Virus record (IMG/VR): IMGVR_UViG_3300020595_000175
Coordinates: 1 to 25,582 of that record
Source: a virus
Direction: 5' to 3' (one strand)
Length of the DNA: 25,582 nt
Within the stretch, counting starts at the first letter, position 1. Each line of letters opens with the position of its first letter. The position numbers and the translations under genes were made by a program. The notes under the pieces are model-generated. The model was not told the DNA's origin and did no database searches. It worked only from the letters and a program-made list of their open reading frames with translations. This document shows, in pieces, positions 15,481-22,305 of the stretch.

Positions 15481-16499
15481 CCTTTATCCTTTGCAAGAGT
15501 CATCATAAGAGTTTTAGGCGCCGGGCATACATCATCCATCCAACGAAGTTGATGACAGTCAGAGTGACAATAGATAAAGACCGGACACTCATAACATCTT
15601 GGATCACGTTCGTGTTGTTCACAAGATATAATTTCCATACGTTTTGGTGACAGCCGAACTTCTTTTGCTGGAGTATCTATATTGCCGTACCAGTCAGTAG
15701 GTGCAGCGTTAGGACAGCCTGCTACGGTACCATCAGCATTTATTGTATGGATCTTCTGTTCACAATCCCTACAAAAAGTTCCGTTAAAGAATTGCCCTTT
15801 ACTAAACTTATCATATACTGTTTGAAGGTATTGATTCTCTACAGGGTGATCCTTGGTGGTTTCGTGCATATGCATCCACCATTTGTTTAGATCACGGTTA
15901 TGTGGAAAGATTTCTAAGTTTAATTCAGCGTTACCATTGTGAGTTAATCTCTCATATGATATACTTCCTATACCAAGTGAGTGCATATAATCTGCAATTT
16001 CTAATGGTTCCATCTTTACAACATCTACAGATACTGATATAAAACACTTAATAAAGAAACCTAAACTTGCTAACTCTTTTACATTTCTTTCCCACAACTG
16101 TCTTTGTTTTTCATTACCAAATCTTATATTAGGATCCCATGATGTGGCAATACTACCACCCGACATTAAATCAAAAAACTCAATGTGTTCAGGTTTTAAT
16201 TTATAAACTAAGTTTGTTGTAATGCCGTGAGTACATCTATCACCCCAATGGTCTTTGGTTATATTATAAAACTCCATTAGATCCTTCATAGGAGCCAACA
16301 TAGGTTCACCGCCATGGTATTCAAGATGCACTTCATTGTCACCACTGTCTAGTTGATTACACCAGTCAGCAGTTTTCTTAGAGTCAAAGTAAATCTTTCT
16401 ACCATTTATCCCAGATGTAAAACAATGGGCACAGTTAAGATTACAAGTCTCTGTTGTTTTAACGTATATTACTGAGTGTTTCTGTGTCGTTAATGCCAT
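15471..16499 (-). CDS. Radical SAM/SPASM protein, anSME-like architecture
   Basis: A 342-residue predicted radical SAM enzyme with the most canonical layout in the window: C19-x3-C23-x2-C26 (TCNLNCAHC), HGGEP at 62-66 for SAM binding, and a SPASM domain with C243, C246, C262, C302-x2-C305-x5-C311-x3-C315 and C325. The pattern and length (slightly short of about 370-400 aa) are like those of anaerobic sulfatase-maturating enzymes and other SPASM peptide maturases; whether it oxidises Cys or Ser cannot be told. It overlaps the cupin-like gene by 41 bases and the next maturase by 10. It is the second gene after the late promoter. Confidence 0.88.
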   Translation of the reverse strand: MALTTQKHSVIYVKTTETCNLNCAHCFTSGINGRKIYFDSKKTADWCNQLDSGDNEVHLEYHGGEPMLAPMKDLMEFYNITKDHWGDRCTHGITTNLVYKLKPEHIEFFDLMSGGSIATSWDPNIRFGNEKQRQLWERNVKELASLGFFIKCFISVSVDVVKMEPLEIADYMHSLGIGSISYERLTHNGNAELNLEIFPHNRDLNKWWMHMHETTKDHPVENQYLQTVYDKFSKGQFFNGTFCRDCEQKIHTINADGTVAGCPNAAPTDWYGNIDTPAKEVRLSPKRMEIISCEQHERDPRCYECPVFIYCHSDCHQLRWMDDVCPAPKTLMMTLAKDKGWI

Positions 16500-16920
16500 G
16501 TGAAGCTATTAATGCCTTTTCATAATTTAATGCTCGGTGTGGAGTACCTGCTGGAATAAGAAGCATAGCACCACCAGGTGTAATAATATGCTCAGTGCCG
16601 TTTACTTCCATATGTTTAATTCCATCATGACAATCTATGATTACATCAACAGGATCTGTATGAGTATCAAATGTAGGTCCCCATGCTGGGCTATAGAAGA
16701 AATGAATTGTTCGGTCTTTCCAATGGTACCTTTTTTCCATTTGTTCTACTTTGATTGTTATCTTATCATCAGCAAGCCATCTTGCAATAATACTTTGATA
16801 TTCCCATTGTTCACACTTATCTATATAATGTTGCAGACCATCTTTATCAATGTATGACACATCGTGTTCCCAATGACATTCGGCGGATAATAGAAATTCT
16901 TCAAATTGATCAAAAGTCAT
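16459..16920 (-). CDS. Cupin / JmjC-like putative oxygenase
   Basis: A 153-residue protein; the C-terminal two thirds looks like a cupin barrel. H87-T-D89 lies within GPTFDTHTDPVD, and H128 lies within LLIPAGTPHRAL after a typical ITPGGAMLLIP turn. This HxD...H set matches Fe(II) ligands of JmjC-type/cupin 2-oxoglutarate oxygenases, although the chain is short for a full enzyme of that class and the co-substrate Lys/Arg is not obvious. It is the first gene of the minus-strand operon: the ATG at 16920 has AAGGAAA a few bases upstream and a TATAAATA late promoter 26 bases upstream. A hydroxylase acting with the radical SAM enzymes is possible; a simple binding protein is the alternative. Confidence 0.72.
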   Translation of the reverse strand: MTFDQFEEFLLSAECHWEHDVSYIDKDGLQHYIDKCEQWEYQSIIARWLADDKITIKVEQMEKRYHWKDRTIHFFYSPAWGPTFDTHTDPVDVIIDCHDGIKHMEVNGTEHIITPGGAMLLIPAGTPHRALNYEKALIASHGINDTETLSNIR

Positions 16921-16930
16921 TTATTTTCCT

Positions 16931-16938
16931 TATAGATA
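16931..16938 (+). promoter_or_regulatory. Possible plus-strand late promoter, one mismatch
   Basis: TATAGATA differs at one base from the T4 late-promoter word TATAAATA. It lies 29 bases before ATG 16967 and would serve the oxygenase and PLOD-like genes. It is a weak call because the gap is short and the match imperfect. Confidence 0.35.
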
Positions 16939-16946
16939 GTACAAGC

Positions 16947-16954
16947 TATTTATA
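16947..16954 (-). promoter_or_regulatory. T4-type late promoter for the minus-strand operon
   Basis: The minus strand reads TATAAATA exactly (plus strand TATTTATA). The word ends 26 bases before the ATG at 16920, with a ribosome site AAGGAAA between. T4-like phages use this word, read by the gp55 sigma factor with the gp45 clamp, for late transcription. It places the minus-strand maturase operon in the late programme together with virion genes. Confidence 0.75.
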
Positions 16955-16966
16955 ATGAGGTTAAGT

Positions 16967-17533
16967 ATGAAATTTAAAGGTATCCACCATGCGTGGTCTA
17001 CACCAATAGAGTATGATAGATTTAATATTCTAGGATTAGCGGATCACATTTTAACTTACTACGATATGAATAATCCGCCAAGTGACTTAGGTGATTATAA
17101 CATATTTGATGAGGATTGTAAACCCATAAATGATTTAAAAAAATGTGCTTTTAATAATTTTAGAAGTCATATTAAATCTATGTATCATGTCGATATAGAT
17201 ACTTACAATACAACAATGAAAGGTTGGATTACAGGACACGGTAATAACTATAGTATGACTATTCATAATCACTCTGGCGCACAGTTCTCTGCTGTATATT
17301 ATGCTATGGCTGAAGAAGATGATAGAGGCGGAGCATTAGTTCTACATGATCCAAGATCAAATGCTAATAGAGGATTTGATGATAGATTCCAACCACACTT
17401 TAAACAAATTAAGATACAACCAAAAACAAATGACTATGTGATATTTCCTTCACACGTCTACCACCATGTTGATCCATACTATTCACAATTTAGAATAGCT
17501 ATTCCAATTGACTTATATTTATTTGAGGACTGA
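16967..17533 (+). CDS. 2-oxoglutarate/Fe(II)-dependent oxygenase family protein
   Basis: A 188-residue protein with the layout of the phage 2OG-Fe(II) oxygenase family (2OG-FeII_Oxy_5 type). H100-x-H102 lies in the strand before GAQFSAVYYAM, then GGALVLHDPR with D128, YVIFPSHVYHHVDP with H166/H167, and R176 in FRIAIPID, which probably binds 2-oxoglutarate. I chose ATG 16967 because GAGG (16957-16960) is 6 bases upstream; the earlier ATG at 16955 overlaps that site and the promoter of the opposite operon. The gene is two bases before the PLOD-like gene, so both are probably co-expressed. Protein hydroxylation is the likely reaction; the substrate is unknown, with fibre proteins as an attractive guess. 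Confidence 0.82.
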   Translation: MKFKGIHHAWSTPIEYDRFNILGLADHILTYYDMNNPPSDLGDYNIFDEDCKPINDLKKCAFNNFRSHIKSMYHVDIDTYNTTMKGWITGHGNNYSMTIHNHSGAQFSAVYYAMAEEDDRGGALVLHDPRSNANRGFDDRFQPHFKQIKIQPKTNDYVIFPSHVYHHVDPYYSQFRIAIPIDLYLFED

Positions 17534-17535
17534 TT

Positions 17536-19452
17536 ATGCACAAACTTGTTATTAATTTACCTAATAGAATTGATCGTAAAAACGAATTTATGAAACAGTG
17601 CGGTTGGTTAGAAGACTATCGTTTTCTACATGCTGTTAATGGTCATGAAATTACACACGCTCAAATGCAGAAGAATGAATTTGCAGTAAACCACACATGG
17701 AGAGATCCGTTTAAGAATCGCCGAATTACAAAAGGTGAAGTTGGTTGCTTTCTATCTCACTATCAAGCATGGCAAAAAGTAATTGAGTTAAATGAAACTA
17801 CCATTATTTTTGAAGATGATATTCTTATTGATAGATGGGACTGGAAAGAGAATGAATATCACGAATGGATGGACGAGTATGGTATTGATCTACTATATCT
17901 AGGTCATAATGAAAATGAAATTGCAGGTAGGGCAGCTGGTTCTAATGAATATCTTGTAAAACCTGCATATCCATATAATGCACATGCATATATGTTAACA
18001 CCAAAAATGGCAAGTGAGTTAGTAGAAAGCGGATTCCACAGAAAGATTATTCCTACTGATGAAATTTTAGCAGGTAAGGTTGAAACACATAATGTTCAAG
18101 CACTAAAGATTTGTGTTGCTAATCAACAATCAAGAGATAAGCTAGGTAGTGATATTGAGCCTTATAGTCACGACGATTGGTTCCAAGATTTTGAAGTACA
18201 TGCACTTACAGTAGGTACTGATAGAAAGAAATGCGCTCCGTTGAATGATAGTGCTGCACTTCAAGGGTTTACTGTAAAGAACTTAGGTACCAATGTTGAC
18301 TGGCATGGAACTGATATGGAAGGTCCAGGTGGAGGGCATAAGCTAAATCTAGTAAAAGATTATTTAGCAGAACTACCTAATGATGATATTGTATTATTTA
18401 CAGATGCTTATGATGTATTCTTTACTAATAATCTACAAGAAATTGTAAAAAGATATTTAGATGCTTCAGTAGAAATACTAATTGCAGCAGAATCAGAATG
18501 TTGGCCACAAGAAAGTATGTGGTCTCATCATCCTGATCCTAATATGTTTAAATACAAATATCTTAATAGTGGCACATATATCGGTAGAGTTGCTGCACTT
18601 AAAAACTTTTTTGCAGAAGCAATAAAAGATGATGATGACGATCAGCTTTATATGCAAAGAATTTGGTTAGATGATACAACAAAATATAGCATTGGGTTAG
18701 ATTACGAACAATATATTTTCCAAACACATGAACCTGAAGTTATTGTTGAGAATGAACTTTGGAATCCTGTATCTCATACTGTCCCGTGTCTATATCATGG
18801 GAATGGTGGAGCAGAAGCTAAAGAAAAATTTGATGATTTATGGAAACAAGTTAAAGATAAATATTCAGCTGGTTTACCTAAAGCATTGCCACAAGTAACT
18901 TCACCAATGTTTATTCCTCATACAGGTAAGATTGATATTCTTGAGAAAGATATGATCGTTGTTGACTTTATGACTCAGAGTCAATGTGAGAGACTAATTG
19001 AAATGGGTGATAAGCATGGTGAATGGGCTCCTTTACCAGAAGATAAGTTCCCTGCATATGAAATTAGAATTAAAGAATTAGGTTTATGGGATGAACTTTC
19101 TAAACATTGGCAAGAACATGTTGTGCCTATTGTAGATAAATATTGGAAACCAATTGAAATGTATGGTATGCGTGATGCCTTTATTATGAGGTATTCCGTG
19201 GATACACAAAAGAGTTTAGCATTACACAACGATGCTTCTTTAGTTACTGGTAGTGTAAAACTTAATGATGATTATAGAGGAGCATCACTCGTATATCCTA
19301 GACAAGGTGTAAGTAATGATGATGTACCATGCGGTAAGATGATTCTATTCCCTGGCATGGTTACTCACGGTCACGAATGCACTGAACTTCTATCTGGAAC
19401 AAAATATAGCTTTACAATGTGGACTTCTCGGTATCCCGGAGATGTAAATTGA
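17536..19452 (+). CDS. Three-domain collagen-type lysine glycosyltransferase/hydroxylase (GT25 + PLOD GT + 2OG oxygenase)
   Basis: A 638-residue fusion. Residues 1-200 are a GT25-type glycosyltransferase: NLPNRIDR, GEVGCFLSHYQAW (67-79), E93-D94-D95 and YNAHAYMLTPKMA. Residues 217-435 match the glycosyltransferase domain of procollagen-lysine hydroxylases (PLOD): FTDAYDVFF (D290, D293), AESECWP, YLNSG (342-346), DDQLY (368-372) and HGNG (421-424). Residues 470-638 are a lysyl/prolyl-hydroxylase-like domain: H564-x-D566 and H613 as Fe(II) ligands, with K623 ten residues on where PLOD enzymes have Arg and prolyl 4-hydroxylases Lys. In animals these activities add hydroxyl, galactose and glucose to collagen lysines in Gly-X-Lys; mimivirus L230 is a known two-domain viral case. 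The fibres at 246-3107, with all their collagen-region lysines in Y, are the obvious substrates (inferred). Confidence 0.88.
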   Translation: MHKLVINLPNRIDRKNEFMKQCGWLEDYRFLHAVNGHEITHAQMQKNEFAVNHTWRDPFKNRRITKGEVGCFLSHYQAWQKVIELNETTIIFEDDILIDRWDWKENEYHEWMDEYGIDLLYLGHNENEIAGRAAGSNEYLVKPAYPYNAHAYMLTPKMASELVESGFHRKIIPTDEILAGKVETHNVQALKICVANQQSRDKLGSDIEPYSHDDWFQDFEVHALTVGTDRKKCAPLNDSAALQGFTVKNLGTNVDWHGTDMEGPGGGHKLNLVKDYLAELPNDDIVLFTDAYDVFFTNNLQEIVKRYLDASVEILIAAESECWPQESMWSHHPDPNMFKYKYLNSGTYIGRVAALKNFFAEAIKDDDDDQLYMQRIWLDDTTKYSIGLDYEQYIFQTHEPEVIVENELWNPVSHTVPCLYHGNGGAEAKEKFDDLWKQVKDKYSAGLPKALPQVTSPMFIPHTGKIDILEKDMIVVDFMTQSQCERLIEMGDKHGEWAPLPEDKFPAYEIRIKELGLWDELSKHWQEHVVPIVDKYWKPIEMYGMRDAFIMRYSVDTQKSLALHNDASLVTGSVKLNDDYRGASLVYPRQGVSNDDVPCGKMILFPGMVTHGHECTELLSGTKYSFTMWTSRYPGDVN

Positions 19453-19460
19453 TATAAATA
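19453..19460 (+). promoter_or_regulatory. T4-type late promoter before gp13
   Basis: Exact TATAAATA immediately after the stop of the PLOD-like gene and 32 bases before the gp13 ATG. It probably starts the neck-packaging transcript (gp13 to gp17). Confidence 0.8.
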
Positions 19461-19492
19461 GAACTAAATAACATTTATATTGGGAAGATGGT

Positions 19493-20245
19493 ATGGCGAA
19501 CCCTAATTCAAGACAAAGTTTGATTGATTACTGTAAGCGAAGATTAGGCGATCCAGTTATTGAGATTAACGTTGATGAAGATCAATTAGAAGATAGGGTT
19601 GACGAAGCAATCCAATACTGGCAAGAGTATAACTCAGATGCCACAAAAATGGTGTATCTAAAGCATTTAGTTACTGCTGATGATGTTACAAATAAATATA
19701 TCCCTATCCCATCAGATTATATATTTGTAAAAAGATTATTGCCTATCAGTAATGGTTCTGGTGGAAGCAACTTTATGTCTCTGAACTATCAGCTAAGACT
19801 TAATGACTTGGCTAATATGGGAACATATCTTGGAGATATGACTTATTATAATCAGCTGCAGATGCATTTAGATTATATACAGCAATCATTAGTAGGCCAA
19901 CCACAAGTTACTTTTGCTCAATACGAAGGTAGAATGTATTTGCATGGTGAATTTGAAATGAATTCAGTTAAAGCAGGGCAATATCTAATAGCTGAAGCAT
20001 ATCAATTAATTGATCCAGCAACTAATACATCACTCTATAATGATAAATGGTTGAAATCTTATACGACAGCACTTATCAAGCAACAGTGGGGTCAGAACCT
20101 AAGTAAGTTTGAGGGAATGCAATTGCCAGGTGGAGTTACTATGAATGGTATGCAAATTCTTAACGATGCCACAGAGGAGATTAGACGGCTTGAGGAAGAT
20201 ATTAGACTGACTCATGAACTTCCAGCTGATTTCTTTGTAGGATAA
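19493..20245 (+). CDS. gp13: Neck protein gp13
   Basis: A 250-residue homologue of T4 gp13, part of the gp13/gp14 neck complex that closes the filled head and accepts the tail. The N-terminus MANPNSRQSLIDYCKRRLG followed by an INVDEDQLEDRVDEAIQYW block is characteristic of the family in marine T4-like phages. The length is somewhat below that of T4 gp13 (about 309 aa). It is preceded by a late promoter and by GGAAG as ribosome site, and followed after two bases by gp14, the conserved order. Confidence 0.9.
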   Translation: MANPNSRQSLIDYCKRRLGDPVIEINVDEDQLEDRVDEAIQYWQEYNSDATKMVYLKHLVTADDVTNKYIPIPSDYIFVKRLLPISNGSGGSNFMSLNYQLRLNDLANMGTYLGDMTYYNQLQMHLDYIQQSLVGQPQVTFAQYEGRMYLHGEFEMNSVKAGQYLIAEAYQLIDPATNTSLYNDKWLKSYTTALIKQQWGQNLSKFEGMQLPGGVTMNGMQILNDATEEIRRLEEDIRLTHELPADFFVG

Positions 20246-20247
20246 TC

Positions 20248-21147
20248 ATGGCACGTAATCTTTATTTCTCAGACGGCTATAGACCAGAACAATTACTTCA
20301 CGAGGATTTAATCGTAGAGGCTATGAAGATTTATGGCCACGATTTATATTATATGCCTCGGGATCTAGTAAACGTCGATTCAGTATTTAAGGAAGATCCA
20401 GTAGGATCATTTAACTCAAGTTATAAACTTGAAATGTATGTTGAAAACTTAGATGGCTTTGACGGAGAAGGTGATCTGTTTAGCAAGTTTGGTGTTGAGA
20501 TTAGAGACTCAGTTACACTTGTGCTATCTAAAAGACGTTGGAATTCAACAGTATTAAAATATGATAATGAAATCACATCTTCAAGACCAGTTGAAGGCGA
20601 TCTTGTCTATGCACCATTTGCTAGAAAATTATTTCAAATTCAACATGTTGAACACGAACAGCCTTTCTATCAACTAAACAACTTACCAATTTATAAGTTG
20701 CGCTGTGAACTCTTTGAGTACAATGATGAAAATATTGATACTGGTATACCTAATATTGATCAAATAGAATTGGATCATGCTTATAAACATGCATTAACAG
20801 TAAATGTTGATAGTGATGGTAAATTTGTCCCTGGTGAAACAATCACATTTGATACACTTAGCGATGGTACAGTAATGACTGCTCAAGTAGCAACTTGGAA
20901 TGATTCAGATAATATGTTGAATATTATTCAACTTGCTACAAACAACGGTACTTTCAAAGAACCAGCCACTGGATATTTTATAACTGGAGACACAAGTACA
21001 GCTAGGGCACAGATTACTAAAGCAACTGAGACTGCAGATAAACAAGCACAGAATGATATATTCTCTATAGATATAGAGGACTTTGTTGATTTCTCTGAAA
21101 ATAATCCATTTGGAGAAATAGCACAATCGGGAGCGCATGAACACTAA
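20248..21147 (+). CDS. gp14: Neck protein gp14
   Basis: A 299-residue homologue of T4 gp14 (256 aa), the partner of gp13 in the head-tail connector. The N-terminus RNLYFSDGYRPEQLLHEDLI and the YGHDLYYMPRDLVN block fit the family. The C-terminal part (about 170-260) holds a Gly/Thr/Asp-rich beta insertion (KFVPGETITFDT, FITGDTSTA) that probably accounts for the extra length, followed by a FSENNPFGE segment typical of the end of gp14. It is coupled to gp15 by TAATG. Confidence 0.9.
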   Translation: MARNLYFSDGYRPEQLLHEDLIVEAMKIYGHDLYYMPRDLVNVDSVFKEDPVGSFNSSYKLEMYVENLDGFDGEGDLFSKFGVEIRDSVTLVLSKRRWNSTVLKYDNEITSSRPVEGDLVYAPFARKLFQIQHVEHEQPFYQLNNLPIYKLRCELFEYNDENIDTGIPNIDQIELDHAYKHALTVNVDSDGKFVPGETITFDTLSDGTVMTAQVATWNDSDNMLNIIQLATNNGTFKEPATGYFITGDTSTARAQITKATETADKQAQNDIFSIDIEDFVDFSENNPFGEIAQSGAHEH

Positions 21148-21929
21148 TGTTAGGTACTTATTTTTATCACGAAAGAATTAGAAAGACAGTTGCCTTGTTT
21201 GGTTCACTGTTTACTAAGATTCATGTTTTGAGAACAACGAGTGCAGGTGCTAGTATTAATCAAGTACGAGTACCTTTATCATATGCTCCTAGATCAAAAT
21301 TCTTGGCAAGATTACAGCAGGTAGAAAATCTACCTGGGGATGAGACTGTTGCTATTAAACTTCCACGTATGTCTTTTGAAATGACTGCGATATCATATGA
21401 TTCAACAAGACAACTTTCTAAAACAAATAATACATTAGTTACCGGTGCATCTGGCACATCTACTGGTAGAGGTAAGATTAGACAATCTACACCATATATT
21501 ATTAACTTTTCTTTGAATGTTTATACTAATAATCAAGATGATGCCTTACAAATTGTAGAGCAGATTGTACCATACTTTGCACCTCAATATACAGTCACTA
21601 TTAAACCATATAAAGAACATCCTACTATAAAAGAAGATGTTCCTATTACACTACAATCAGTTTCATTTATTAATGAATTTGAAGGTCAACAAGAATCACG
21701 TCAGTATGTACAATATGTACTCGACTTTGAAGTTAAGATTAACTTTACTGGACCAATTAATGAAGGTAAAGTTATAACCAAAGCAATTACAGAATTTGAA
21801 TTTGAAAAAGGTACTAAACATCTTACGACCACTACTACACCAAACCCTAGTACAATCTATTATGATTCAGACTATGGGTTTACCTCAACCTATGACTATG
21901 CGGATATAAGTAGCGATGACCCAACCTAG
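21147..21929 (+). CDS. gp15: Tail sheath stabiliser / tail completion protein gp15
   Basis: A 260-residue homologue of T4 gp15 (272 aa), the hexameric terminator that caps the tail tube and sheath and binds the neck. The N-terminus MLGTYFYHERIRKTVALFGSLF with VPLSYAPRSKFLAR and LPRMSFEM blocks is characteristic. The C-terminal about 30 residues are Thr/Ser/Tyr-rich. The start overlaps the gp14 stop by one base and the end overlaps gp16 by 14. Confidence 0.9.
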   Translation: MLGTYFYHERIRKTVALFGSLFTKIHVLRTTSAGASINQVRVPLSYAPRSKFLARLQQVENLPGDETVAIKLPRMSFEMTAISYDSTRQLSKTNNTLVTGASGTSTGRGKIRQSTPYIINFSLNVYTNNQDDALQIVEQIVPYFAPQYTVTIKPYKEHPTIKEDVPITLQSVSFINEFEGQQESRQYVQYVLDFEVKINFTGPINEGKVITKAITEFEFEKGTKHLTTTTTPNPSTIYYDSDYGFTSTYDYADISSDDPT

Positions 21930-22305
21930 TGACGATAAAGTACAAAATGACTATGAAAAGTCAAGGGACACTTACTACGACCTAATCGATAAGGGTAAAG
22001 ATGCTCTTGAGCTGATGATGGAAGTAGCAAGAGAATCAGAGCATCCTCGTGCCTTTGAAGTCTTATCTGGTCTAATGAAGAATATTGCTGATGTAAATGA
22101 TAAAGTTATGGATCTGAATAAGAAACATAAAGACATCAATAAAGAAGACGCTCCTTTACCAGTAGAATCAAAAACAACTAATAATATGTTTATAGGTTCG
22201 ACTGCTGATTTACAAAAGATGTTGCAGCAAGCAAATAAACCAACTGAAGTTAAAGATAACGTAATTGATATAACTCCTAGATTAAATGATGAAGAACCTA
22301 ACTGA
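21916..22305 (+). CDS. gp16: Small terminase subunit gp16
   Basis: A 129-residue homologue of T4 gp16 (164 aa), which regulates the packaging motor and assists DNA recognition. The DYEKSRDTYYDLIDKGKDAL and MMEVARESEHPRAFEVL blocks, then the helical KNIADVNDKVMDLNKKHKD, are the family core that forms the oligomeric coiled coil. The tail is shorter and Asp/Glu/Asn-rich. It overlaps gp15 by 14 bases and gp17 by 20. Confidence 0.9.
   Translation: MTQPSDDKVQNDYEKSRDTYYDLIDKGKDALELMMEVARESEHPRAFEVLSGLMKNIADVNDKVMDLNKKHKDINKEDAPLPVESKTTNNMFIGSTADLQKMLQQANKPTEVKDNVIDITPRLNDEEPN

Noticed and set aside
16951-16956. Plus-strand TATAAT resembling a host -10 box
   Set aside because: It would start RNA at or after the ribosome site of the gene at 16967, and no good -35 box lies 17 bases upstream.
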